NCBI GenBank assembly: GCA_029945375.1 | Contig: CM057059.1 | Location: 4,185,452-4,249,451, forward strand | Reading direction: 5' to 3' | DNA: 64,000 nt | Origin: Agaricus subrufescens | Lineage: Eukaryota > Basidiomycota > Agaricomycetes > Agaricales > Agaricaceae | Made by a program: the position numbers and the translations under genes | Shown: positions 1 to 10,600 of the stretch, in pieces | Numbering within the stretch: the stretch's first letter is position 1 | Layout of the letters: the number at the start of each line of letters is the position of its first letter | Notes under the pieces: generated by a model | What the model was told of the DNA's origin: nothing | What the model saw: only the letters and a program-made list of their open reading frames with translations | The model's database searches: none

Positions 1-331
1 TGTCCTCATCCCGTATATCATCATCTACCTTGTCATCGGCCTCGGCATTCATCTCCCGCTCTTCGTTGTCACCGCCGGCGTCATTATTATCGTCAATGTG
101 ATCATCGACCTTCTCACCTTCTGTCTCAACCGTTCTGTCTACCTCTTCCTGGCTCACCATCTCCACATCCTCCTTTTCCTCCTCCACTCTTGCTCTCTTA
201 TTCCCACTCTCCGCCGGTTCACCAGTCATAGACTCCGACCTCGCCCTCTTACCCACACTATTTCTGATGTTTGAGATTAGTTCGGGGTGGGCGTTGATAT
301 AAGCAATTTCTTCTTCAGTGAGGCCGAACAT
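1..331 (-). CDS. N-terminal part of an acidic hypothetical protein, cut by window edge
   Basis: An ATG at 331 opens a frame that stays open for 110 codons to the left edge, so the gene is partial. The protein starts MFGLTEEEIAYINAHPEL and then becomes strongly charged. It has two short basic patches (GKRARSES, NKRARVEEE) that could act as nuclear localisation signals, followed by long Glu/Asp-rich stretches. No domain is recognisable. A nuclear acidic protein is a guess from composition only. The length of open frame and the even codon use argue for real coding sequence, but a low-complexity acidic frame can also stay open by chance. Confidence 0.5.
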   Translation of the reverse strand, partial: MFGLTEEEIAYINAHPELISNIRNSVGKRARSESMTGEPAESGNKRARVEEEKEDVEMVSQEEVDRTVETEGEKVDDHIDDNNDAGGDNEEREMNAEADDKVDDDIRDED

Positions 332-694
332 TTTTTGGGAAGAGTGCGAATTGTCGTTCGATTACCACCGGTCTGTCTTTTATGTTGAGACCAATTTTAG
401 GATTAGCCTTTGCTTCTTTTTTACTTCCCAGGCTTGGGCCTCGGGCACGGCGAGAGATCTTCCTCCGATCGAGATTCATCCTTCTTAATGACACTTTATG
501 CTCATCAACCTCCGTTGAGATATTCCTTCTCTCCAATCGGAGGAAGGGCCTTCGGGTGATGCATTCCGTTAATCACGACGTCATAGTTATCTGATTGGTA
601 GAAAATCATTAACAGGCACCGGAGGCCGAAGTTCAAAGTCAAAAGTTAGACTATAAAGAAGAGAAGCCTCGGTCTTCTACTGAAACGGATACCA

Positions 695-1380
695 ATGAGC
701 CCTGTTCTAATATTGGATCAGCATCGTGGGAACCTCAGTGAGAATCCCAAAGGAAAAAGTTTATCTATAAAGAAGAGAAGCACAGAGGAGACACCGTTGG
801 TGATCGGTGTCCCTTTCCCGAGGCAATGTTGTGTCTATCATCTATCCTGCAATACCCCGGTGGTCTCCATGGCAAACTCTATCTGTCGTATAAAAGTCAT
901 GAACGACGGGATCGGAGCTCACTCCTTCCCTATGTCCCGTCCATATCATCGCTCTGAAACACTTGAACAGCGCCGGCGGAAGAAGCGTAGGCTTAATACA
1001 CCACCAGAAGATCCAAACCCTTGTCATTCGTCAGAAGCGCCTAACATCCGTTCAAGTGAACGGCGCCAAACGAAGAGGAAGACATGCCTACTCCCAACAC
1101 CGGCGGAGCCAGTAGGTTCCACTTCGTTCTCGGAAAGTTCAAACAAGTGGCAACCAGGATCGGATGAGGTGTGTATTAGCTCTATCTTGATACAAGTTAC
1201 TTATCATTTTGTAAGGTAACGTTGATACCACCTGATGTAATGCCTCATTTGGAACATATAGTTGAAGCACTCCGTCATCTCGTGCGTCTACTGCCGTCGG
1301 CCCATCTAACAACTGTAACACCGACGGTAGGCTCCCAAACATGGTTCATGGTCAAGTTCACGTATAGCCCTGTTCACTGA
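695..1380 (+). CDS. Hypothetical two-exon gene, low-confidence model
   Basis: The frame from 695 to 1167 encodes a basic C-terminal half (residues about 90-130 contain EQRRRKKRRLN and ERRQTKRKT, plausible nuclear localisation signals). A 48-nt intron with GTGTGT donor and TTTTGTAAG end (1168-1215) would join it in phase to 1216-1380, which reads VTLIPPDVMPHLEHIVEALR and continues without stops to a TGA at 1378. The second exon looks like ordinary amphipathic protein sequence. The acceptor is weak and the start is uncertain; a later ATG near 870 or 930 is possible. No family is recognised. Confidence 0.3.
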
Positions 1381-1381
1381 T

Positions 1382-1822
1382 ATGGACGACACACCAGTCG
1401 AAGCCTTAGCGTCACTACAGGAGACACTAGAAACTGTTTTGCAGTACCTGGTCCAGCTCGCTGACTTAATGGTGGCTCGTTTACAACTGAAGGAACAGCA
1501 ACTTTTGTTGCAGAAAAAGTCAATGCCAGACTTCCAACTGCCACCCATCCCCGATACTTCCGCCATTCTTAAACAATGTGCGGCCGTCGACCTAGAGAGA
1601 AAGCTGCTTGCCATTGAACGTCAGGATATGCGATGGGCGAATTCAGACTCGCCGGACATCCACCGCTATCTTGCTAACCGTACTAAGTATATCAACTACG
1701 TTGATATGATTCAACAAGCAGACATCACCTACTTGAACACTGACGGGTTATATGCCTTCAGTTTGGTCAACAGTGGCTTGAAGGAGACAAGGGCCCGTCA
1801 CATGGATGAATGCAGTGGATAG
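1382..1822 (+). CDS. Hypothetical 146-aa helical protein
   Basis: An ATG-started frame begins two bases after the stop of the preceding model. The protein has a leucine- and glutamine-rich N-terminal half (LQETLETVLQYLVQLADLM, then LQLKEQQLLLQKK) that could form a coiled coil. It continues with a normal-looking segment, RYLANRTKYINYVDMI. No catalytic motif or known family is visible. It may be the downstream part of the gene at 695-1380, joined through an unrecognised intron, because the two are contiguous and on the same strand. Coding is supported by composition only. Confidence 0.4.
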   Translation: MDDTPVEALASLQETLETVLQYLVQLADLMVARLQLKEQQLLLQKKSMPDFQLPPIPDTSAILKQCAAVDLERKLLAIERQDMRWANSDSPDIHRYLANRTKYINYVDMIQQADITYLNTDGLYAFSLVNSGLKETRARHMDECSG

Positions 1823-1925
1823 GCCATATGGAGGAGAGTGATCAGCTTCAGCCCCTCCAAATCGTTAACACTATTTTGGTGTATATAATTATATTGTATC
1901 ATATTCATATTGATCTAGGACAACT

Positions 1926-2060
1926 ATTCTCTAATAGTCTACATAACACTATCCAATTTAAACATAGTCATCTTCAGAAGGCGTCCGGCTTGATTATTCT
2001 CTAATAGTCTACATAACACTATCCAATTTAAACATTGTCATCTTCATAAGGCGTCCGGCT
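1926..2060 (+). repeat. Direct repeat, two 65-bp copies with 70-bp period
   Basis: The segments 1926-1990 and 1996-2060 both run from ATTCTCTAATAGTC to GGCGTCCGGCT and differ at two positions. The copies are separated by 5 bp. This is a recent local duplication downstream of the 1382-1822 frame. The rest of 2061-2539 holds no gene I can support. Confidence 0.85.
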
Positions 2061-2539
2061 CTGTCAATCAACCCACAGGGCTCTGTTTGCCATTTACGTC
2101 AAGTGCAGACTTTACCAACCCATTCATCTTGCCTTGTGTGCCCATTCCAAACACTGCAGCATATATAGCCATAATGAACGTCAACCAAGTCAACGAAGTC
2201 GATCCTTTATTATCATCATTCTGCTTTCCAGTTCAGGGTATTCTGTATCGAGCACTATGAGTAACACTCACAGCATCACGAACGTTGACAAGCGTTGACG
2301 GTAAGTATGATTATTGTTGCTTTAACGGCAAATCCATTCATCTGATAGTACTGTCGCCTCCTTTCTCTTACCTCTCTCTCAGTTATATTTCAATCGCGAA
2401 GTTAGGTGAGGCTAGTCGAGAACTTAACATGATGAAAAGAATGGGCTTCAGGAAGCTTGTCTACGGCTCAACTATCTTTTTTCTTGCCTCCTCCTGTGAA
2501 CACCAAAATACTATGTCTATAAAGTTTGAGTGACATTCG

Positions 2540-3647
2540 CTAAATCAATCTATTACACCTTTCACAGTGATAGAGTGGGCTCCTGTCTCCGTCAAGCATC
2601 TTTTTTATCAACCGCCGCTCTCCCTCATCATCAATGCATCCTATTTCCTGATACTCTTTACTCCAATTGTCAATAAACGGTTTCGGACCCGTTATCACCC
2701 ATGGCTCCGCCTTGGTTTCAGACAAGCCTCCTCTACCCCTTACCCACGGAATGTTGTACAACATTTCTACACAACTACCTATATTACCCTCATTCACATC
2801 AGTGATTGCATCCCGGGGTGAGCCGCCGGTGAAATTTTTGATCAAACAGTGGGAATGCCACCACCGCCGGCATACCTTACACCAGTGTTGCTTGTCTTTG
2901 TCCGGGTGGTATGGCAAGTTACAAGTACAATCAAGGACTACACCCTGCGAACACAAAAATGGATTGACCACACTGGACCGAAGTAGAGACACAAAAAGTG
3001 CTTACCTCCAATGACCAAGGCCTACTTTCGGCGCGCTGAATCAATCGCCACCTGTAATACCAACCTCCTTTGTTTATATATTCATCCTGATGTTTGCTGT
3101 CCTCCAGCTTGACCACATTTGCAATATCTATTATGACAGGGTCGTTAGGTATCGCTCTTATATTAAGATGTTTTATGTACCCTCAACAACAGCGGAGCTG
3201 ACAATGTCCTTGTGACTAGACAAAAGAACTTCTGTCCGACCCATATAATGCAATAACTCTCTGTGCCTGGTCCAGTGTATGAGGCGCGAGAAACCCAAAG
3301 GACAGTAAAGACTTACCTCGACGACATGCGAGCCAGAGCGATGGCATCCTCCTTCTTGTAATACCAGTAGCCCTGTATCCACTGGTCTTGCTTATCTTGA
3401 TGAACACCGGTGAGTAGCATCAACCAATAACCTGCCGCACCGGCGGTGGTGTTTGCGGTGGTGTTGTTTCCGTCGTTCCCTTCGAAGCGTACATACACAC
3501 TACCCGACAAAGCTGAATACAATGAAAGTTAGAACAAGAACTGCTGCACCTTTGACCTGCTCTAACTCGTTGTTGATTGCCTACAGGCCCAATCCAGCCA
3601 AACGGAATTTGAGGCAGACTTTCGATGTCACGGAGAGAAGGAAACAT
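2540..3647 (-). CDS. BAH domain plus PHD finger protein
   Basis: Five exons on the minus strand (3647-3557, 3512-3317, 3266-3181, 3127-3006, 2944-2540) join in consistent phase to 299 aa. Introns are 44-61 nt; the first has a clear CTAAC branch site. Residues about 30-150 look like a BAH module: GYWLMLLTGV, QWIQGYWYYKKEDAI, then RTEVLLSSHKDI and a C-terminal GGWYYRWR. A C4HC3 PHD-type zinc finger follows: DCTC, WCKVC, WWHSHC, and after a long insertion YHCERC close to the C-terminus. BAH and PHD modules bind nucleosomes and histone tails, so a nuclear chromatin-reader role is expected. No enzyme domain is present. The start Met is the first in frame after the splice analysis; further 5' exons are possible. 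Confidence 0.75.
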
Positions 3648-4064
3648 GGGCACGGTGAGACATTGACAGCATGTCTCAGATCTAATATCTTTCATTATCA
3701 ACAAATCGAGTCAACGGAGCTCCGCATAGCCAATGGGCGGCACTCATACTATCTAATACTATTAGCTTAGATCCAATTTAAACAGGTCCAATGTTACACG
3801 AGTCCACCGTCAATATAAAACGATACTCTTCAGACTTGAGTGGACCCTTTTAGCTCTCTCAGGTAGTAAAAACATATATTCTACTATTCTTTAAGTCTCT
3901 ACTCCCACCTTGCCGTTCCAGTAAAGCCTCTTATATTCCTCCAATGCCGCACTGGGATCCCTCATTTTTTTCATCCTCCCTCCCGATACACCATCGACGT
4001 GTCGCTGTGCTTCCGCTCTAACAGATCTCTTAATCAGTATCCAATTAACTATCCAGTTCTGCTC

Positions 4065-4442
4065 TTACTCTGTACCGTAGATTCCTGGCACACGCCCAAG
4101 CCATACTAGATAGCACTCTTCCCTCTTCGGGATAAACCTAATTCTTTCCTCGACCTCTTTAACTGTCGGCGGATCTCTCAAGATCACGATTCCCGACGAC
4201 TCCGATGACGCTGAGCCCTCCGTAACCGTTGTTTCTCCACTATTCTGAAAATCTGGCGGGTATTCTGATTGAAGGTCTTCCACCCGAGCCTCAAGGTCTG
4301 CAATTCATGAGAAATGTCCGACAAATTAGATACCACATTCCTTACCATCAATTGCATCAACCAAATCCCCAAACTTTTCACGAACTTGCGCCACACCTTG
4401 GCTTACACTGTCGAGTACATATTCAATCTCCCTGGCCCACAT
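4065..4442 (-). CDS. Small coiled-coil protein, two exons
   Basis: Exon 1 starts at an ATG at 4442 (MWAREIEYVLDSVSQ) and splices through a short intron (GTAAGGAATG ... ATGAATTGCAG). Exon 2 reads DLEARVEDLQSEYPPDF and ends with GRVPGIYGTE before a stop at 4065. Across the junction, heptad-spaced Leu/Ile/Val residues (VLDSVSQGVAQVREKFGDLVDAIDDLEARVEDL) suggest a coiled coil; the C-terminal half is acidic and serine-rich. A possible alternative intron just upstream (GTATGG ... CCAG) would add a 5' exon, so the N-terminus is uncertain. The family is not recognised. It sits 420 bp upstream of the BAH-PHD gene in the same orientation. Confidence 0.45.
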
Positions 4443-4612
4443 GGAAGTTGATGTTAATCCTCAAATCACGCCATACCTTTCATTTTGTCTACCATTTGTC
4501 ATCCTCAATGTTTCTTCATGCCGAACCCCAACGATCAATTCCGCTACTATTTATTTGTTTTTATACGATTATCGTTGATATATATCAAAGTAACAGATCA
4601 ATGCGCATGCTC

Positions 4613-4741
4613 CACTGTGAGCCCAAAAGGGTTGTTTTTCTCCAAGTTAAACGTAAGTAAGTATAAATAACAAGCACTAGCGTGGTTTTTTGAAAGTACA
4701 AATTAAATGCATTTAATTTCCCCGCTTTTGGGCTCACAGTG
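4613..4741. mobile_element. 129-bp MITE with 17-bp perfect inverted termini, CACTG ends
   Basis: CACTGTGAGCCCAAAAG at 4613-4629 is exactly reversed at 4725-4741, with an AT-rich 95-bp middle that has no coding capacity. Both flanks carry CTC (4610-4612 and 4742-4744), a possible 3-bp target duplication. CACTR-type termini with 3-bp duplications are typical of CACTA (CMC/EnSpm) DNA transposons, so a non-autonomous member is the likely identity. A related single end (CACTGTAGTGAGCCCAAAAAG) occurs near 23604. Confidence 0.6.
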
Positions 4742-5127
4742 CTCCTGAGCAGTATTCCTTTCGCGATCGCAACGACATCGAGCTTACATACTACAGGTGG
4801 GTAACCCCTCTTCTGTGTATTTCACCACTATTATGGCTTTTATAGTCAATCTCCGCCTATTCAAACACTGACTATGGGTCCTTCCTCTGCGAGTTAGGTA
4901 GGGCTGGTGGGCGAGTTCTTACGGGTACAAAACTCCATACTTCATATGCACAAAAATTGGTGCAGCGTTTTGTTCCGATCACAACGAAAGTAGACTTTAT
5001 AGACTAGAACAAGCGTCGCTAATATATATATCATAAGTATCATGGCTTTTATAGCAAATTCACGCACGTTTTCAACACCAATAACCCTATCACTGTGTTC
5101 ATCATCAGAGTGATATACTCATACTTT
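4742..5127. other. Gene-free spacer before the satellite
   Basis: I see no supported gene. Two loosely similar segments (ATTATGGCTTTTATAG near 4831 and ATCATGGCTTTTATAG near 5039) suggest an old local duplication of about 200 bp. A short open stretch just right of the MITE (EQYSFRDRNDIELTYYR) could be the remnant of an exon interrupted by it. Confidence 0.4.
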
Positions 5128-7165
5128 TCTTCTCGCTGGCCGTGGTGGTCCTGAGCTCCTCAAGCGTACACAAAAGGCTTACTTTGAACGTCCTACCACC
5201 GCCCTTCCCTACCTTCGTCTGTTCCAATCCAAGGTTAGTAAGGAGCGGGGCCACCCGGGGATCCGGACTATCGTGGGGTTTATAATGACAGTACACACAT
5301 TGTAACACCCACAGTGCATCGGCAGGCACCCAGGCCCTGTCGATGACGTCTTGGTGTACCCCCAGCGTGTGTACGCCAGCGGCGGTGGTCAGCAAGTCAC
5401 CATCGTGCTTGGAATGTGGTAAACTGTGCCCCTCAAGTTTACACAAACGGTTTACTTTGACTGTCATACAACTGCCCTTCCCTACCTTCGTCTCTTCCAA
5501 TCCACGGTTAGTAAGCAGCGGTGCCGGCGGGGTCCGCCCATAGAGTAAGCGCAGGAAAGAGGTTAGTATGCAGCGGTGTTCTTTTGTTGCTGCCCCCATT
5601 GGTTCAGTCCATAGTCCGTTACATCGGAAGCACTCAAAAATAATGGTTTCAAAATCTATCCCACCGATGAATCTGAATCAGTCCATTTGTCACCACGGTG
5701 CTTGTCTGGATGACTTTGATTCCGCTGTATCACTGTGTTTATCATCAGAGCGATATAATGGTGCTATTATTTTCGCTGTTCGTGGTGGTCCTGAGTTCCT
5801 CAAGCGTACACAAAACGCTTACTTTGAATGTCGAACCACTTCCCTTCCCTACCTTCGTCTGTTCCAATGTGTATGCCGGCGAGTCGCTATCGCGGTTGAA
5901 ATGCGGTAAACACTGACCCCCACTCTCCTGGATCCTTTGACGGCGAAACTACGCATGATAATAGCAAGAGAAACCTGAATATCCGCCTTCTCGCGCTCAG
6001 TTTGACGTATCAAATACGTGGCAGTCGTGGTACTACGCACCCCATGGATTATGTGTAGTACCCCCTTCCTCGTTGCTGTTCATAGCTTGATCTCACGATA
6101 GGGACAACTGTCAAGGCTGTGAACTAGCACCATAGCCTGCCTAGCGCTTACCGGACTATTGTGGGGTTTATACCGACTAGACTGTAAGAGTGTTGTCACA
6201 CCGACTGCGAGTCAGGGAAGCTCTTGGGTCCTGTACATGACTTCTTCCTGTTGGTCCTGAGGTCTTCAAGCTTATACACAAAGCTTACTTTGAACATCAT
6301 ACCACTGCCCTTCCTCACCTTCGTCTCTACCAGTCCAAGGTTAGTATGGTTACTTTGAACATCGTACCATACCCCTGCCCCACCTTCGGCGCCGGCGGGG
6401 TCCCGTATAGACACAGAGGGCAGAGAAATGTTAGTAGGGAGCAGAGGTCTTCTGTTACGGCCACCATTGGTTTCTGTCCATCTTTTGTTATAGTGGAAGC
6501 ACTCAAAGGCACTCGTGGTTGTACTGAGCGGCTCAAGGGTACACAGAACGCTTACTTTGAACGTCGTACCACTGCACATCCTCAGCTTCTTCTCTACCGG
6601 TCCAAGGTTAGTAAGGATCGGCGCCGGCGGGTTCCACGCATAGGGAAGGCGAGTAGTGAGGGGCCCTGGGTCTAGAGAAAGAGGTAGGAGTAGGGAGGGA
6701 CACCCCAGAAAACGAGGCAGGAGAAAGGCTAGTAGGAGGGGCGCCACCGGCCCCGGGCTCAGAAAAAGAGGCAGGAGAAAAATTAGTAAGGAGGGGCACA
6801 GCCAGAAAAAGAGTCGGGAGAAAGGGCAGTAGGGAGGGGCGCCGGCCCCGGGCCTAGAAAAAGAGGCAGGAGAAAGGTTAGTAAGGAGGGGTGCCCCCAG
6901 AAAAAGAGGCGGGACAAAGGGCCGTAGGGAGGGGCGCCCAAGGGCCCCGGGGATGGGAACAGAGGCATGAGAAAGGTTAGTAGGGAGGGGCGCCCCTCTG
7001 CTCCGCCCATAGAGAAAGAGGCTAGAGAAAGGGTAGTAAATAATGGCGCTCTTCTGTGGCTACCACCATTAGTTCCGGTCCATCATCCGTTACATCGGAA
7101 GAACTGAAGAGCAATGGTTTCAAAAACTACGCTACTGATGGATCTGTATCAGCATAGAAAAAAAG
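5128..7165 (+). repeat. Diverged leading edge of satellite 1
   Basis: A module with CTTACTTTGAACGTCGTACC followed by CCTTCCCTACCTTCGTCT recurs at about 5179, 5451, 5817, 6285, 6349 and 6550. It is usually preceded by CTCAAGCGTACACAAA and followed by CCAAGGTTAGTAAGGAGCGG and a GGCGCCGGCGGGGTCCGC segment. From about 6630 these give way to the regular purine-rich units. Blocks at 5590-5720, 6450-6500 and 7045-7158 are diverged relatives of the spacer seen later (CCGTTACATCGGAAG ... AATGGTTTCAAAA). Short ORFs here are chance products of the repeat. I infer that this is the older, less homogenised edge of the array. Confidence 0.75.
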
Positions 7166-7684
7166 GCAGGAGATAGGTCAGTAAGGAGGGGTGCCGCCGG
7201 TGTGCGTCTATAGGCAGGAGAAAAGGTAGCAGGGAGGGTCACCACCGGGCCCGGGACTAGAAAAACGAGGCAGGAGACAGGTTAGTAGGGAGGGGCGCCC
7301 CCATAAAAAGGGAAGTAGAAAGGCTAGTAGAGAGGTTCGCCCCGGGCCCGGGCCTAGAGAAAGAGGCAGCATAAAGGTTAGTAGGGAGGGACGTCCTGAG
7401 AAAAAGAGGCAGGAGAAGGGGCAGTATGGAAGGGTGCCCAAGGTCCCCTGGCAGATGGAAAGAGGCATGAGAAAGGTGGGTAGGGAGAGCCGGCCCCAGA
7501 AAAAGAGGCAGGAGAAAGGGTGGAGGAGGGAGGTTAGGCGCTCGCAGAAAAAGAGGCAGGAGAAAGGATAGTAGGGCGGGGCGCCGTGCCCTGGGCACAG
7601 GAAAAGAGGCATGAGAAAGGTTAGTAGGGAGGGGCGCCACCAGAAAAAGAGGCAGGATGAAGCACAGTAGGGAGGGGCGCCCAA

Positions 7685-10600
7685 TAGTGGAGTGAATGTT
7701 TGCTTGGGCTGCAACAGGAACAGTAGGAGCTGCAACGGCACTTTCACGTACAGGTAAAGTTGCAGTGGTAGCTGAGATTCTCTCCCTTTCCGAAGTGAAA
7801 TCAGCACCACCCGAGCCTTTACAATCCAAGGGAACCAGCTCGAGCAATGGTCTCAAAGGCTATGCTACCGATGAAAGCATACCAGCATAGAAAAAGAGGC
7901 AGTAGATAGGTTAGGAAGAGGGGCGCCGCCGGGCTGTGCGTATAGAGATAGTAGCGAGAAGTGCCTGTAGAAAAAGAGGTAGGACAAAGGGTAGTAGGGA
8001 GGGGCGCCGCCGGGCTGCGGGCCCAGGAAAAGAGGCATGAGAAAGGTTAGTAGAGAGGCGTCCCCAGAAAAAGAGGCAGGGGAAAGGGTAGTAGGGAGGG
8101 GCGCCCAAGGTCTCCGGGCCTAGTGAAAGAGGCATGAGAAAGGTTAGTAGGGAGGGGCGCCCCCAGAAAAAGAGGCAGGAGAAAGCACAGTAGGGAGGGG
8201 CGCTCAAGAGTGGAGTGAATGTTTGCTTGGGCTGCAACAGGAACAGTAGGAGCTGCAACGGCACTTTCGCATACAACAGGTAAGGTTGCAGTGATAGCTG
8301 AGATCCTCTCCATTTCCGAAGCGAAATCAGCACCACCCGAGCCTTTACAATCCAAGGGAACCAGCTTGAGCAATGGTCTCAAAAGCTATGTTACCGATGA
8401 ATCTATACAAGCATAGAAAAAGAGGCAGTAGACAGGTTAGGAAGAGGGGCGCCGACGCGCTGCGCGTATAGAGAAAGAGGTAGGAGAAAGGGTAGCAGGG
8501 AGGGGCGCCGCCGGGCCCCGGACTAGGAAAAGAGGCAGGAGAGAGGTTAGTAGGGAGAGGAGCCCCCAGAAAAAATAAGAAGGAGAAAGACTAGTAGGGA
8601 GGGGCGCCCACAGAAAAAGATGCAGGAGAAAGGGCAGTCGGAGGGGCGCCGCCGGCCCCGGGGCCTAGGAAAAGAAGCCTGAGAAAGGTTAGTAGGGAGG
8701 GGCGCCCCAGGAAAAGAGGCAAAAGAAAGGGTAGCAGGGAGGGGCCCCGGGCCTAGAGAAAGAGGCAGGAGACTGGTTAGTAAGGAGGGGCGCCACCAGA
8801 AAAAGAGGCAGGAGAAAGCACAGTAAGGAGGGGCGCCCAAGAGTGGAGTGAATGTTTGCTTAGGCTGCAACAGGAACAGTAGGAGCTGCAACGGCACTTT
8901 CACGTACAAGGGATAAAGCTACAGTGATAGCTGAGATCCTCTCCCTTTCCGAAGCGAAATCAGTACCACTCGAGCCTTTATAAGCCACGGGAACCAGCTT
9001 GAGCAATGGGTTCGTAATCTATGCTACTGATGAATGTGTATCAGCATAGACACAGAGGCAGGAGATAGGTCAGTAAGGAGGAGCGCCACTGCGCTGTAGA
9101 GAAAGAGGTAGGAGCAAGGGTAACAGGGAGGGGCGCCGGAAAAGAGGCATAAGAAAGGTTAGTAGGTAGGGGCGCCCCCAGAAAAAGAGGCAGGAGAAAG
9201 GGTAGTAGGGAGGGGCGCCCAAGGTCTCCGGGCCTAGTGAAAGAGGCATGAGAAAGGTTAGTAGGGAGGGCGCCCCCAGAAAAAGAGGCAGGAGAAAGCA
9301 CAGTAGGGAGGGGCGCCCAATAGTGGAGTGAATGTTTGCTTGGGCTGCAACAGGAACAGTAGGAGCTGCAACGGCACTTTCGCATACAACAGGTAAGGTT
9401 GCAGTGATAGCTGAGTTCCTCTCCCTTTCCGAAGCGAAATCAGCACCACCCGAGCCTTTATAAGCCACGGGAACCAGCTTGAGCAATGGGTTCGTAATCT
9501 ATGCTACTGATGAATGTGTATCAGCATAGACACAGAGGCAGGAGATAGGTCAGTAAGGAGGAGCGCCACTGCGCTGTAGAGAAAGAGGTAGGAGAAAGGG
9601 TAACAGGGAGGGGCGCCGCCAGGACCCGGGCCTGGAAAAGAGGCAGGAGAAAGGTTAGTAAGGAGGGGCGCCCCCAGAAAAAGGGGCAGGAGCAAGGTTA
9701 GTAGGGCGGGGCGCCGCCGCGCCCTGGGCCCAGGAAAAGAGGCATGAGAACGGTTAGTAGGGAGGGGCGCCCCAGAAAAAGAGGCAGGATGAAGCACAGT
9801 AGGGAGGGGCGCCCAAGAGTGGAGTGAATGTTTGCTTGGGCTGCAACAGGAACAGTAGGAGCTGCAACGGCACTTTCACGTACAACAGGTAAGGTTTCAG
9901 TGATAGCTGAGCTCCTCTCCCTTTCCGAAGCGAAATCAGCACCACCCGAGCCTTTATTATGCACGGGAACCAGCTTGAGCAATGGGTTCGCAATCTAGGC
10001 TACTGATGAATGTGTATCAGCATAGACACAGAGGCAGGAGATAGGACAGTAAGCAGGGGCGCCGCCGGGCTGCGCCTACAGAGCAAGAGGTAGGAGAAAG
10101 GGTAGCAGGGAGGGCCGCCGCCGGGACGCGGGCCTAGAAAGGAGGCAGGAGAAAGGTTAGTAAGGAGGGGCGCCCCCAGAAAAAGCGGCAGGAGAAAGTG
10201 AGGGGGGCCGCCGGGCCCCGGGCCCAGGAAAAGAGGCCTGAGAAAGGTTAGTAGGGAGGGGCGCCCCCAGAAGAAGAGGCAGGAGAAAGGGTAGCAGGGA
10301 GGGGCGCTGCCAGGACCGGTCCTAGAAAAAGAGGCATGAGAAAGGTTAGTAGGGAGGGGCGCCCCCAGCAAAAAAGGCAGAAGAAAGGCCAGTAGGGAGG
10401 GACACTGCCGGGACCCGGGCCCAGGAAAAGAGGCAGGAGAAAGGAGGGTAAGGAGGGGCGCCCCCAGCAAAAGAGGAAAGAGAAAGGGTAGCAGGGAGGG
10501 CCGCCGCCGGGACGCGGGCCTAGAAAAAGAGGCAGGTGAAAGGTTAGCAGGGAGGGGCGCCCCCAGAAAAAGTGGCAGGAGAAAGTGAGGGGCGCCGCCG

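Noticed and set aside
1306..1614. Minus-strand frame opposite the 1382-1822 ORF
   Set aside because: The plus frame has better composition and helical pattern; the minus one is its shadow.
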